Assembly (NCBI GenBank): GCA_964403075.1
Contig: CAYOEV010000002.1
Location: 80,224 to 144,223, forward strand
Reading direction: 5' to 3'
Length of the DNA: 64,000 nt
Source: CAYOEV01 sp964403075
GTDB taxonomy: Bacteria; Bacteroidota; Bacteroidia; Cytophagales; Cyclobacteriaceae
The notes under the pieces were generated by a model that did not search any database, was not told the DNA's origin, and saw only the letters and a program-made list of their open reading frames with translations. Positions within the stretch are counted from its first letter, which is position 1. Every line of letters starts with the position of its first letter. The position numbers and the translations under genes are program-made. Positions 37,052 to 46,227 of this stretch are shown here, piece by piece.

Positions 37052-39089
37052 CAAGCTGCTATTTGTCTTACTGCTGGGTATTGGCCCATGGCTATTTGCT
37101 CAGCCCCGTGAACTACGTAAAGCAGTGCGGGATCGTGAGGGAATGGAAAGGGACGTCTATTTCCAAGCGCTAAGAGCCGTTCAAAAAGAAAATCCACAAT
37201 CAGGAATGGTTTATTACGCACTTGGTGAGTTGGAATATGGGGATTTTTTGGCTGTAGACCCGGTGCTTCAACGTGTTGCAGCCAAACAATACCTGTTGAA
37301 TGCTAAAACCAATTATGGCCTGGCTAAAAATTTCATGAAGGAAGATGAGCTGATAGAGGAGTTGTTTGCGAACGAGTCTGAACTCAATAAAGACAGCCCG
37401 TTCACAGCATACAAGAAAGTAGTGGACAATAAACTGGTCACCACAGAACAAACCCTGAGAATCTTCGATGACCTCATGTACAATTACGATCGGGCCGTTA
37501 AGAATTACCTTATTTGCCGGCAACAGTTTATAGACCTGAATGCCAGGTCTGAAAACTTGCGACAGTTTTTTCTCGAATCAGATGAGAGCGTCAAGCGATC
37601 TGTTGCCACCATAGGCACCCATTTTGACTCCACACTCACTTATCTGGAAAAATACCAGAAGTTGTACCTGCAGATGCCTTATGCAAATAAGCAACCAGGA
37701 AAGGTTAAACTGGAAGAAATTTATCACTTCCGCATGAACGGCATGACACCCTCTAACTTTTTGACCGAAACCATCGTGCTGTGGGACTATAAAAGCTGGT
37801 CAGAAAGATTTCTGGGACTGATCAAAGAAGAAGTGGAGGGCTTAAGAGTAGAAATAGAATCTGCTTTTCAATACTTTACGGAAACCAGCGACAAACTATT
37901 AAATACCAATGAATGTGTGACCGCAGACATTGAAGCCTACAAGCCACAACGCATTCAAAACCTGGTGACAAAATACGATGCCTCCTCGCCGCTGGTCCAT
38001 CTGATTGGCTACCTTTCCTTGAAAACTTCCTTTGCGAATACCCTCGGTTACGATAAAAATTGCAATGAATACAATAGCCAGTCGAATGATGACCTGCTTT
38101 CCAGACGCGTTCGTGTGATGCAAAACGTACATACAGAATTAGAAAAATCTGATAGCGTCGCACAATTGTTGCGGAATGCGTCTGGTTCAACGGATTCTTT
38201 CCAATGGTTTTTCGACAAATACTTTTCGGGGTCCAGCACCTATCCCTCGTTTACGGAAGCACAAGTTTCAGACGGTCATTCTGCATTTCGTAGAGAACTG
38301 AATAAGATAAAATCACAACACTTAAACGTACCACAGCCAGCTGACATGGTTTCTTGTTATGCATTGAGGAATGGCGGCCTATTTGTGTCTTCGGAAGGGA
38401 ATAGTTGCATAGAAATGACCTTGCATACTGGAAAAAACACGGCTCTTGCCGTGGTGAAAACACCCAATAGTTATGAACTGATGTACCTGTCCGCGGCGGG
38501 TGATGGCTACGACATAGAATGGCAAAAACCTGTGCCAGGTAAAAAAATTGAATTCGCCAAAATTGTGACAGATAGCCTGGTGGTCATCGGTGGTCACACC
38601 GGAGGCGGCTGGCTTAATTTGTACGATCTGAATGGAACGAAAAAACAAGACTTCAACATCACCGGTGTTCCTATCCAGGATGTATTCTACAACGACCTTT
38701 TACAAACCCTCACCGTACTTCAGGTTACCAATGCAACCAATCGACAATATCGCATCGGTAAATATGCACTAAGTGGGAAATCCAGTGGCAGCCAATCGTT
38801 TACCCTGACCGGTCAACTGGTATCAACGGCGATTTACGAAGGCAGTTTTTGGTTCTTTAATCATGCGGCAAGCGGTAACGAGATGCGGGCAGATGTCATG
38901 AATGTGGAGAAATTATCCTGGGAAAAAGACATTACCTACGCACTGTCACAACCCATCTATACACCGGTGGTAATTCGAAACGATAATGTCAACCTAACCC
39001 TCATCGGTCATCCATCAGCAGACAGCGACCAAGTGGTCTATGCCCTGATTGATTACGAAGGAAATATTGAAGATGAAACAATTTATTAA
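37038..39089 (+). CDS. Exported repeat protein of unknown family, middle gene of the CHAT operon
   Basis: A 683-residue protein with a signal peptide (MKAINKLLFVLLLGIGPWLF, cleavage near AQ at 22). The first 380 residues are helical and TPR-like in spacing (ALRAVQKENPQSGMVYYALGELEYG); the last 270 are beta-rich and resemble a propeller (LFVSSEGNSCIEM, LVVIGGHTGGGWLNLYD). I recognise no family. It starts 14 bp inside the upstream OmpA gene and ends 17 bp inside the CHAT gene, so all three are translationally coupled. A scaffold between the cell-wall-anchored OmpA protein and the CHAT protein is a reasonable guess, not more. Confidence 0.8.
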   Translation: MKAINKLLFVLLLGIGPWLFAQPRELRKAVRDREGMERDVYFQALRAVQKENPQSGMVYYALGELEYGDFLAVDPVLQRVAAKQYLLNAKTNYGLAKNFMKEDELIEELFANESELNKDSPFTAYKKVVDNKLVTTEQTLRIFDDLMYNYDRAVKNYLICRQQFIDLNARSENLRQFFLESDESVKRSVATIGTHFDSTLTYLEKYQKLYLQMPYANKQPGKVKLEEIYHFRMNGMTPSNFLTETIVLWDYKSWSERFLGLIKEEVEGLRVEIESAFQYFTETSDKLLNTNECVTADIEAYKPQRIQNLVTKYDASSPLVHLIGYLSLKTSFANTLGYDKNCNEYNSQSNDDLLSRRVRVMQNVHTELEKSDSVAQLLRNASGSTDSFQWFFDKYFSGSSTYPSFTEAQVSDGHSAFRRELNKIKSQHLNVPQPADMVSCYALRNGGLFVSSEGNSCIEMTLHTGKNTALAVVKTPNSYELMYLSAAGDGYDIEWQKPVPGKKIEFAKIVTDSLVVIGGHTGGGWLNLYDLNGTKKQDFNITGVPIQDVFYNDLLQTLTVLQVTNATNRQYRIGKYALSGKSSGSQSFTLTGQLVSTAIYEGSFWFFNHAASGNEMRADVMNVEKLSWEKDITYALSQPIYTPVVIRNDNVNLTLIGHPSADSDQVVYALIDYEGNIEDETIY

Positions 39090-42000
39090 CCTACTCCTAC
39101 CGCTGGCGTTTAGTTTGCCTGTTCAGGTTGTTGGACAGCATGCGGCTGTTTTTGAAACCCAGGTCACAACCATTGATTCGTTAATTGAAGCAAGGAATTT
39201 TTCAGGTGCTCAGGCATCCCTGGACAAACTTCAGATAATGGTGGCAGCTCTGTCCGACAATGACTCTGCTCAATTGTATTTTGCCTCTACACAGGCCTAT
39301 GTAAGTGCTGAACTCCAGGACTGCAGCAGTGCCCTCACCAATGGTAAGCGAGACCTGATGCTTCGAACTGAATTATACGGCGCAGGAGATTTAACTACCA
39401 TCAAATCCGGCATGAACCTGGGCATCTATTTCATCAATTGCGACTCAGCAACTAAAGCGCTCGCCATTTTTGAAGAATCCATGAAATGGCACCAAACCGC
39501 CATCGGCGAGGTGGACAATCTGTATGTCCGGATACTTGAAAACATGGCTTATACCCAAGGCAAACTTGGCAATTATCAGGCAGCAGATAAATCCTATCAA
39601 GAACTGCTTGGGCTTTTGGAAAACGCCAAATCCTCTGATTTCTACATCAATGCCATAGACAACTACAGTGCCATTTTGCTGAACCAGGGAAGATACAAGG
39701 AGGCTTGTGAATTTTATGATGACCTTAAAGCCTACGCCCAAGCGCAAACCGACTATCCTTCTTTTTTAAAGGATTTTTACAATGCCTTTGTGCATCAACA
39801 GGATTACGTAAAAGGACTGGAAACTGCTGATGCCATCGTGGAAATGTACCAGGCACAACCTGCCCTCTGCGAGTCATTCGGAATCTCCGGACCGAATGTG
39901 CAACGAGATGCGGCCAGGCTGGCCATGATTCTGGATCAAAAAAGAAAGGCACTCGATTACTATAAAAAAAGCGAGGCGCTTTTCAGTGAAGACAGGGATG
40001 CCCTCATCCATATCCTATTGGAACATGCCGAAGTGCTTGGTGCCCTCAACCAGCGCAACCAGGAGCTCAATAAACTGAGAATAAGCTATTCCCTGCAAGT
40101 AGAGAACGGTTACCGTGACAGCACCATTTATGAACAGACACTTAACCGGTTGTGTGGCTTACTGACTCAAATGGGCCAATTCGAGATGGCAGATCAGATT
40201 TTTCAGGACGAAATCACCTATCTGGAAAGCCACCCGAATACCAGCCGCACGGCCTTGGCCAAAGCTTACCAGGCTTTGGGCAACCAACGTTACCTACTAC
40301 AGAATTTTAAAGATGCCGACCTGTATTTCCGCAAGGCGGAAAGCCTTTTGATTAAGGAAGGGCTCTCGAATACCGCAAGCTATGCTTCGCTTCTCAATTC
40401 GCTGGGTGCGCTGTACGAAGCCCTTGCCGATTACCAGCGTGCCGAAAGCGCTTACCGCAAAGCACTAATCATTATTCATGGTGACGAAACCCTTAATTTG
40501 CGCATTGCCTTGACCGCCAATTTGGCCAACATCCTCTTGAACACAGACCCGGCCAATGACTCCATCGGCAGTTTACTGAATCAGGCCATCAACTGGCAGG
40601 CAGAACGGGTAGGCACACTCCACCCTGATTATGCCAATCTGTTATCTAACAGGGGACTTTTTCACCAAAAAAAAGGTGCCTATGAGCTGGCGAAACAGGA
40701 TTATCTCTCTGCTAGCGACATTCTACAAGTAACTGTAGGCATTCAGCATCCTCAATACCTGACCACCCAATCCAACCTGGGTCTGCTTTATGAGGTCTTA
40801 GGTGAAAACGATAAGGCATTGGATTTAATGCTGCAAACCAAAAGCTTGTACGAGACTTATTACAAAAAATCACACCCCGGCTACCTACTGGTGTTGAATA
40901 ACCTGGCCAATCTCTTCACGAAACAAGAAAAATTTGATCAGGCCGAACCACTTTTACTTGAATTGTCTGCCTATACCCTCGAGCAGATCAAGCATTCATT
41001 TACTTACTTATCGGAGCAGGAAAAGAAAAATTTCATGCTTGATAAACGTAAGTTTTTGGAGAATTTCGAAAGATATGTGGTCAGTCGCTTTTCAGTAGAT
41101 CCGGCATCCCTTCGCCCTGATGTACTCGTCGACTGGTATAACCTGGAATTAAATACCCGTGGCATGCTGCTGAATTCTACCCAAAAGGTACGGAACCAAA
41201 TTTTTGAAAGTGGGGATCCGGAATTGGTTGAATTATTCGCCGAATGGACCGTGGCGCGTAAACAAGTGGCAGACCTTCAGTCGGTGAAGCGCACCGAGCA
41301 ATCGAGCAGTGCAGCAATGGATTCCTTACGGCAAAAAATCAATGCCCTGGAAAAAACACTTTCCCGTCGGTCTAATCAATTCAATCAAGCATTTACCGCC
41401 GCGGAAGTTACTTTCGATTCCATTCAGCAAGTGCTGGTTCCAGGAGATCTGGCCGTGGAAATCATTAAGTCAGATCTGGGTGAAATGTCCGTATATGTGG
41501 CACTGATCATTAGTCCGGATAAAAATCAACCTGAGCTTGTATTCCTGGGTAAAGGCGAAGACCTTGAAAATAGAAGTTACAAGCTCTATCAAAACACCAT
41601 CAAATTCCAAATTGACGACGCCCAATCCTTTGCTTCTTACTGGCAACCTATTCACCAATGGATCGGCGACCGGGAAATCAATCGCATCTATTTTGCGCCG
41701 GATGGCATATACCACCGGATCAATCTGGCAACCATGTACCATGCAGAAGAAAAAGAATACCTGCTAGAATCATACGATCTCATCCAGCTGAATGCCACCA
41801 AGGATATACGCAGGGTCAAAAGCCGACGCCCACGTCCGATCAATGAATACCAGTTTTTGCTGTTGGGGCGTCCCAGTTACATGATTGGCAGCTTGCCCGC
41901 CATGGAACAACGGGATCAATTGCGCTCCTTCACATTTGACATGACTAACGTATCTGACTTGCCTGGTACCCAGGCAGAGATCATGGAAATTGCCAGCCTA

Positions 42001-42558
42001 CTCAACGATCAGGGAATTCCGAATGAAGTGTTGATCCAGGATGAATCTACCGAAGGCGCCCTAAAAGAAAAAATCAAAAGTTGTGATGTCATCCATCTGG
42101 CTACCCACGGTTTTTTTGTAGATCGGAAAGCTGCCGGAGATGCGGAATACATAGACCCTATGTTGTATTCCGGATTGCTACTTGCGGGAGTCAGTAACAA
42201 GCGAACACAAAACCAAACAGAAGACGGCATTCTCACGGCCTATGAAATTATGAACACCGAATTCAAAAACAGCGACATGGTGGTGCTGTCGGCGTGCGAA
42301 ACAGGTCTTGGTGAGATCACCTCAGGTGAAGGTATTTATGGCTTACAACGGGCTTTTCTGGTTGCTGGTAGCCGAACAATTGTAATGTCTCTTTGGAAAG
42401 TAGACGATGAGGCCACCAAAGACCTGATGTCCAGATTCTATAAAAATTACCTTAAAGGCGGCGACAAAAGAGAGGCCTTTCTGCAAGCGCAAAAGAAAAT
42501 AAAAAAGAAGTACAAATCGCCTTTTTACTGGGGTGCTTTCGTCATGATCGAAGGATGA
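39073..42558 (+). CDS. Exported TPR-CHAT protein (caspase-like peptidase fold)
   Basis: About 1161 residues from ATG 39073, which begins a signal peptide (MKQFINLLLPLAFSLPV, cleavage after VVGQ); an in-frame ATG at 39049 would put polar residues ahead of it. About 14 TPR-type helical hairpins (about 30-640) are followed by a helical linker and a C-terminal CHAT domain (about 880-1161). The dyad is intact: His1012 in LATHGFF and Cys1075 in LSACETGLGE, with the family segments FLVAGSRTIVMSLWKVDDEAT and PFYWGAFVMIEG. CHAT proteins are clan CD peptidases related to separase and caspases, usually specific for basic or aromatic residues. Export to the periplasm and coupling to an OmpA protein are the unusual points. 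Confidence 0.9.
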   Translation: MKQFINLLLPLAFSLPVQVVGQHAAVFETQVTTIDSLIEARNFSGAQASLDKLQIMVAALSDNDSAQLYFASTQAYVSAELQDCSSALTNGKRDLMLRTELYGAGDLTTIKSGMNLGIYFINCDSATKALAIFEESMKWHQTAIGEVDNLYVRILENMAYTQGKLGNYQAADKSYQELLGLLENAKSSDFYINAIDNYSAILLNQGRYKEACEFYDDLKAYAQAQTDYPSFLKDFYNAFVHQQDYVKGLETADAIVEMYQAQPALCESFGISGPNVQRDAARLAMILDQKRKALDYYKKSEALFSEDRDALIHILLEHAEVLGALNQRNQELNKLRISYSLQVENGYRDSTIYEQTLNRLCGLLTQMGQFEMADQIFQDEITYLESHPNTSRTALAKAYQALGNQRYLLQNFKDADLYFRKAESLLIKEGLSNTASYASLLNSLGALYEALADYQRAESAYRKALIIIHGDETLNLRIALTANLANILLNTDPANDSIGSLLNQAINWQAERVGTLHPDYANLLSNRGLFHQKKGAYELAKQDYLSASDILQVTVGIQHPQYLTTQSNLGLLYEVLGENDKALDLMLQTKSLYETYYKKSHPGYLLVLNNLANLFTKQEKFDQAEPLLLELSAYTLEQIKHSFTYLSEQEKKNFMLDKRKFLENFERYVVSRFSVDPASLRPDVLVDWYNLELNTRGMLLNSTQKVRNQIFESGDPELVELFAEWTVARKQVADLQSVKRTEQSSSAAMDSLRQKINALEKTLSRRSNQFNQAFTAAEVTFDSIQQVLVPGDLAVEIIKSDLGEMSVYVALIISPDKNQPELVFLGKGEDLENRSYKLYQNTIKFQIDDAQSFASYWQPIHQWIGDREINRIYFAPDGIYHRINLATMYHAEEKEYLLESYDLIQLNATKDIRRVKSRRPRPINEYQFLLLGRPSYMIGSLPAMEQRDQLRSFTFDMTNVSDLPGTQAEIMEIASLLNDQGIPNEVLIQDESTEGALKEKIKSCDVIHLATHGFFVDRKAAGDAEYIDPMLYSGLLLAGVSNKRTQNQTEDGILTAYEIMNTEFKNSDMVVLSACETGLGEITSGEGIYGLQRAFLVAGSRTIVMSLWKVDDEATKDLMSRFYKNYLKGGDKREAFLQAQKKIKKKYKSPFYWGAFVMIEG

Positions 42559-42586
42559 AAAAAGGGAACGGTACGAGACCGCTCCC
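42559..42586 (-). terminator. Hairpin with T-run on the minus strand at the end of the CHAT gene
   Basis: Read on the minus strand, GGGAGCGGT and ACCGTTCCC (one mismatch) close a five-base loop and are followed by a run of T residues that overlaps the CHAT stop codon. In the plus direction the stem is not followed by T residues. It would stop antisense or distant minus-strand transcripts from entering the CHAT gene. Confidence 0.4.
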
Positions 42587-42590
42587 AAAA

Positions 42591-43149
42591 CCAAAAAACA
42601 TATCCATGAACGGTGTTCATTGGAATATGTACTCTTTAGACCAGCACGCTATCAACACAAAAATAGTAAATTAATACAACGTTAATAATCAATTAATGAA
42701 TAAGTTGATTTATGCGGGTTTGCCGCTGTTATTCGAGCTACGCAAGAGTTGTGATGACGGATAAGATGCGGTCCACGCCTCTATGAGGAAGGCCAACCTG
42801 AACATTGAAAAGAAATATTAACTACGTGCGCTTAGTCATTACCTATTTTCAACAAATCATCGCCACCTACCCCTGATTATTTGGTCCATAAATCGCCTAG
42901 GATTTCACGGCCCGAAAGAAATCTATGAGACATCTGGCTGCCAAATTTGAGATAGGTAGGTACCTCTGACCCTCGAGGGAAAGCCTCGCCTTGTCTCTTG
43001 GCGACATGATCAATAATTATCTAAAGATTCCCAAAACATATTGCTCAATGCACCCAACCAGAAGACTCACCTTATGCTTTACTAAGCCATACACGCAAAA
43101 GCAGCAGTGCTTATGCACTCACTCATACTGCATGGACGGTGTTGGGCGC
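42591..43149. other. 559 bp without a convincing gene
   Basis: AT-rich at first (42640-42720), then mixed composition. A 69-codon frame at 42991-43200 overlaps the 43150 gene on the other strand and has no protein-like pattern. No repeat, tRNA or strong hairpin is visible apart from the one at the left edge. It may be decayed coding DNA. Confidence 0.5.
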
Positions 43150-43581
43150 TTATTCTTGATTCAACGCTTCAGCGACAGAATCGTAATATTCAATTCTTAG
43201 CCTTTCCAGGATGTCTTTCGGATATTTGTTCAACAAAGGTTTTCTGGCCGCCTCCACGGCTTTTTTAAAATATTCAATTTCAGGAAGAATTTTAAAATGC
43301 TTCACCAGTCCGTAATTGACCATTTCAGTTTTCCAATCCATAAAATACCATTTCATTGAGGGCTGATGAAAGGTGCGCAATGCACGCTTGTCGAATATGA
43401 ACTTTGAGTAAACACCATCATTGGCCTTGACCTCATCTGCCATCATTTCAAACAATTCTTTGAATTTGGTGATGGGTATGTAATCCGCGACCGCTACCAG
43501 AGCTATGGTACCCATGGATGGGTATACGTAACCCATGCCGAATTCATTTGCAAAGATATTTTCAAATCCCAGCTCTTCCAT
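43150..43581 (-). CDS. STAS-like small protein opposite a SpoIIE phosphatase
   Basis: A 143-residue soluble protein. A beta strand (IALVAVADYIPI) is followed by a helix (FKELFEMMADEVKAN), then KFIFDKRALRTFHQPSMKWY and a helix, the alternating pattern of STAS/SpoIIAA-like domains; FDKRALRTFHQ sits where the family has its D-S/D-R switch loop. The similarity is by pattern only. It is divergent from the 43724-45159 pair with a 142 bp gap, and its position beside a SpoIIE phosphatase makes a phospho-switch partner plausible. No obvious promoter box is seen upstream. Confidence 0.65.
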   Translation of the reverse strand: MEELGFENIFANEFGMGYVYPSMGTIALVAVADYIPITKFKELFEMMADEVKANDGVYSKFIFDKRALRTFHQPSMKWYFMDWKTEMVNYGLVKHFKILPEIEYFKKAVEAARKPLLNKYPKDILERLRIEYYDSVAEALNQE

Positions 43582-43723
43582 GTAAACAAATAATTCAGTT
43601 ACCTAGTATCAACAGACGGGTAAACTTATGCCCTAATAATGAATTAAAGATTCAAAATGTTCAACGGTTTCTAAACATTTCGTGGGGGAACGTTCAGTAA
43701 AGCAGTAGAGTTTAATTCATCGT

Positions 43724-44071
43724 ATGGAGAAACAATTAGATATTTTACTGGGTAGGTTTCTAGATACCTATCCCGACGCTTTAGGTGTTTCTTTTCACAG
43801 CATGGAATTGCCCATGACCAGGCACCGTGGCAGCCACGGAGACATTTTGGAGAAATACAAGGACATCTCCATGATGTCTTTGGATGATGCCTTAAACACC
43901 TCCTTTTCTTTCATAATCACCACGGAAGGAAGCATCATTGTATTCTTTATTGCAAAGCTCCATTTCGTATCAGTATTCACCAAAAGCACATCCCCCAATA
44001 AAGAATTGGCGCATCAGATGCATGACGCTTTCAACGAACCATTCGAACAAATCATTAGAAAACTTGCATGA
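43724..44071 (+). CDS. Small protein translationally coupled to a SpoIIE phosphatase
   Basis: A 115-residue soluble protein with no family I can name. An N-terminal helix (MEKQLDILLGRFLDTYPD) leads to alternating strands (ALGVSFHSM, FSFIITTEG, SIIVFFIAKLHFVSVFTK) and a C-terminal amphipathic helix, an alpha-beta arrangement that resembles roadblock/LC7 or profilin-like folds. Its stop overlaps the ATG of the phosphatase gene (ATGA at 44068), so the two are made together and may bind each other. Confidence 0.7.
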   Translation: MEKQLDILLGRFLDTYPDALGVSFHSMELPMTRHRGSHGDILEKYKDISMMSLDDALNTSFSFIITTEGSIIVFFIAKLHFVSVFTKSTSPNKELAHQMHDAFNEPFEQIIRKLA

Positions 44072-45159
44072 ACCCCGCCAAATTCTTTAAAAATCTTCGG
44101 TCAAATTTTGAAGATCTGATTTTTTCGGGTCTCATTCACGAGGATATTCTAAAATTCACCGAGTTAAAAAATCCTACAAATATTGATGACTATGAGTCGT
44201 TGGTCACCAGATTGTATCACATGGCTACTGATCCTGAAAAGAAGATTGAGCTACTGATCAATCAATATGCGGAAGGCATCTACTTGTACTTAATGAAGAT
44301 CGAAAATGGATTATGGTTATTTATTTTTAGTGAAAGTGAGTCCTTCGCCAAACTCCATTTTTATGTAAAATATTTACTTTCAACTACCACGTTTGATACC
44401 ATTGATGACTCCGAGGAAGCCATTTTATCTGCGAAAGAGCAAGCATCACATGAAGCTGCCAGGCGAATCCAGGATTTGCTTCTGCCTGATTTAAGTGAAG
44501 CCCTCTCTGATTTTAGCAAATTTGAATTGTTTTATGCGCCTCGACACATTATCGGCGGTGATTTCTACTGGGCAAAAAAGGAAAACACCAAGACCTGGTT
44601 GGTAGTGGGTGACTGTACGGGTCACGGTGCCGAAGGTGCACTGAGCTCCGTGAGCATGATGTCGCTGCTCAATCAGGTGTATCAGTCAGACATTTCTCCG
44701 CACCAATTGATTAAAAATCTCAATCGCAAACTCAACCAAATGCAAAAGCAAAAGCTTGCTGAAGGATATGGAATAGGATGTGAAATGATTGCCATTTGTA
44801 TGGATAAATTGACGCATGAAATCACTTACAGCGGAACAGGACTCAACTTCTATTATTGGCACAACGGTGAGATGAAAATCAGAAATACCAGAAAAGTATC
44901 CTTTGAGCAAGAAGAGGAACTCAGGTTTTTGCGATCCAGGCACTTGTCACTGACTGTCAAAGATCGGATCTTTATCTTCTCAGACGGATTGGTCGATCAA
45001 TTGAATGAGCAAGGGCACCGGTGGAAAAAACAGGGCTTGAATCACGCCATCCGTAATCAACCTCAATTTGATTTGGCTGCTTTAACTGACGCTTTGAAAG
45101 CACACCAGGGAAGTGAGACCCAAACGGATGACATTGTGGCTATTTCCGTTGAACTGTAA
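44068..45159 (+). CDS. PP2C-type SpoIIE/RsbU family serine phosphatase
   Basis: A 363-residue protein. The first 130 residues are a helical and beta region of the same size as its upstream partner; a coiled stretch AKEQASHEAARRIQDLLLPD leads to the PP2C domain (about 155-363) with the metal-binding residues in IGGDFYWA, VGDCTGHGAEG, FSDGLVDQ and TDDIVAIS. Members dephosphorylate STAS-type anti-sigma-factor antagonists or similar targets. No transmembrane or PAS sensor domain is seen, so the signal probably comes through the coupled 115-residue protein. No kinase or sigma factor lies next to it. Confidence 0.9.
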   Translation: MNPAKFFKNLRSNFEDLIFSGLIHEDILKFTELKNPTNIDDYESLVTRLYHMATDPEKKIELLINQYAEGIYLYLMKIENGLWLFIFSESESFAKLHFYVKYLLSTTTFDTIDDSEEAILSAKEQASHEAARRIQDLLLPDLSEALSDFSKFELFYAPRHIIGGDFYWAKKENTKTWLVVGDCTGHGAEGALSSVSMMSLLNQVYQSDISPHQLIKNLNRKLNQMQKQKLAEGYGIGCEMIAICMDKLTHEITYSGTGLNFYYWHNGEMKIRNTRKVSFEQEEELRFLRSRHLSLTVKDRIFIFSDGLVDQLNEQGHRWKKQGLNHAIRNQPQFDLAALTDALKAHQGSETQTDDIVAISVEL

Positions 45160-45474
45160 ATTGATATCACACCACCCTTTTCGGGGTATTCACCAATACC
45201 TGCAATTTACGTATTCAGGAATGAGACGGACATAAGCACATGAGGTGGCCTTTAACAACGCTTAATGTTTTTTTACGATACCGTGAAAATGGGGCCGGAG
45301 ATCGTTGCCTACATCATTGATAGCAAAAGTGGTGCACTGGATCACCGCCAACTCCATCGGTGCTTGTGCGTAGACAAACCCAATGAAAAGCTCACCTGCT
45401 TTACGCAATTTATATTGACATGGTAAGAGTGAACTGAGTTTATGATTTTAGTCCCTCTTATCAAAAAAACACTT
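45160..45474. other. 315 bp gap with a weak 53-codon frame
   Basis: A plus-strand frame from ATG 45265 to TAA 45424-45426 encodes 53 residues (opening MFFYDTVKMGPEIVAYII, then a cysteine-rich half). It could be a remnant or chance; I see no start signal. A small hairpin GGTATT/AATACC (45185-45200) follows the phosphatase gene but lacks a T-run, so it is not a clear terminator. Confidence 0.3.
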
Positions 45475-45810
45475 TCACCAAGGCCAACCGTAATGGATTT
45501 TCAAATAGCACCTGATCAATTTCAAGCTGGCAGACCAGCTTTTAATTTTTAATTTGCCTTGACGAAGTAAAACAACTTCACTATCGGCCAGTTGCAATAA
45601 AATATCTTGAGAAATAAATTCACTGGCTTTTTTGACCAGTTTTATGGGGTTACTTGTCGGCCAATCAATGGCAAGCAGAGATTCCATGGCTTCCCAATTT
45701 TCAATAAATAGAGCAACCTGTCTTTCATTCGAGGAAAGACGGATTGCTCCAGGCCTCAACTCGATAACCAAGTCGATGCGAACACTAACCTTTCGATTAA
45801 CCTTTGTCAC
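45475..45810 (-). CDS. Small hypothetical protein overlapping the 45797 gene
   Basis: A 111-residue protein, basic, with a beta-rich first third (VSVRIDLVIELRPGAIRL) and helices after it, ending in KIHYGWPW. No family is recognised. It starts 14 bp inside the 63-residue gene at 45797-45988, which supports a real coupled pair. No membrane segment or signal peptide is seen. Confidence 0.5.
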   Translation of the reverse strand: MTKVNRKVSVRIDLVIELRPGAIRLSSNERQVALFIENWEAMESLLAIDWPTSNPIKLVKKASEFISQDILLQLADSEVVLLRQGKLKIKSWSASLKLIRCYLKIHYGWPW

Positions 45811-45988
45811 TGGTAGAAATGGTCAAAGAACCATTCAATTTCCAGGTAGCAAACTTCTCCTCACCCACCTTACTCGGGACCTTTACTTCCATGTCCTTGA
45901 AATCGTAGGTAATTGATGCATTTCTACCTGTTAGCTTGTCATAAAGTCCTATGGCCAGATCGGGCCAGGTTTCTGTTGAATTTTCCAT
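45797..45988 (-). CDS. Small conserved-looking cytoplasmic protein, 63 residues
   Basis: A compact protein with an N-terminal helix (WPDLAIGLYDKLTGR) and beta strands (ITYDFKDMEVKVP, ATWKLNGSLTIST). The pattern of a helix followed by a short sheet and even spacing of aromatic residues looks like a stable small domain. Function unknown. It is the first gene of a two-gene minus-strand unit with 45475 and lies close to the SpoIIE locus, but a link is only by position. Confidence 0.6.
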   Translation of the reverse strand: MENSTETWPDLAIGLYDKLTGRNASITYDFKDMEVKVPSKVGEEKFATWKLNGSLTISTSDKG

Positions 45989-46227
45989 TTTTTAAATAAA
46001 CAACAAGAAGTACAACGGAAACATTTAGAGAAAGTAGATTTTTTGCAATTCGTAATCTTGGGTTAAAGTCTTGTTTATAACAAGTCATGACCGCATCCTT
46101 TGCGTTGCCCAACTGCCTGGGCCCCACAGGCGCTTTCCTAAGGCGTGCTTGTCAGTGACCATCGCTGATTCATACATGCGTTGACACCATTCCTGGGCAC
46201 GTTTGGTTTCATTTATAAATTTGCCAC

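Noticed and set aside
39073..42558. CHAT gene as part of a CRISPR (Craspase) or other cytoplasmic defence system
   Set aside because: No Cas gene, array or gasdermin-like partner is present, and all three operon products carry signal peptides.
42991..43200. 69-codon plus-strand frame
   Set aside because: Overlaps the end of the 43150 gene antisense, and its composition is random-looking.
45939..46127. 62-codon minus-strand frame
   Set aside because: Overlaps the start of the better supported 63-residue gene in another frame and shows no domain pattern.
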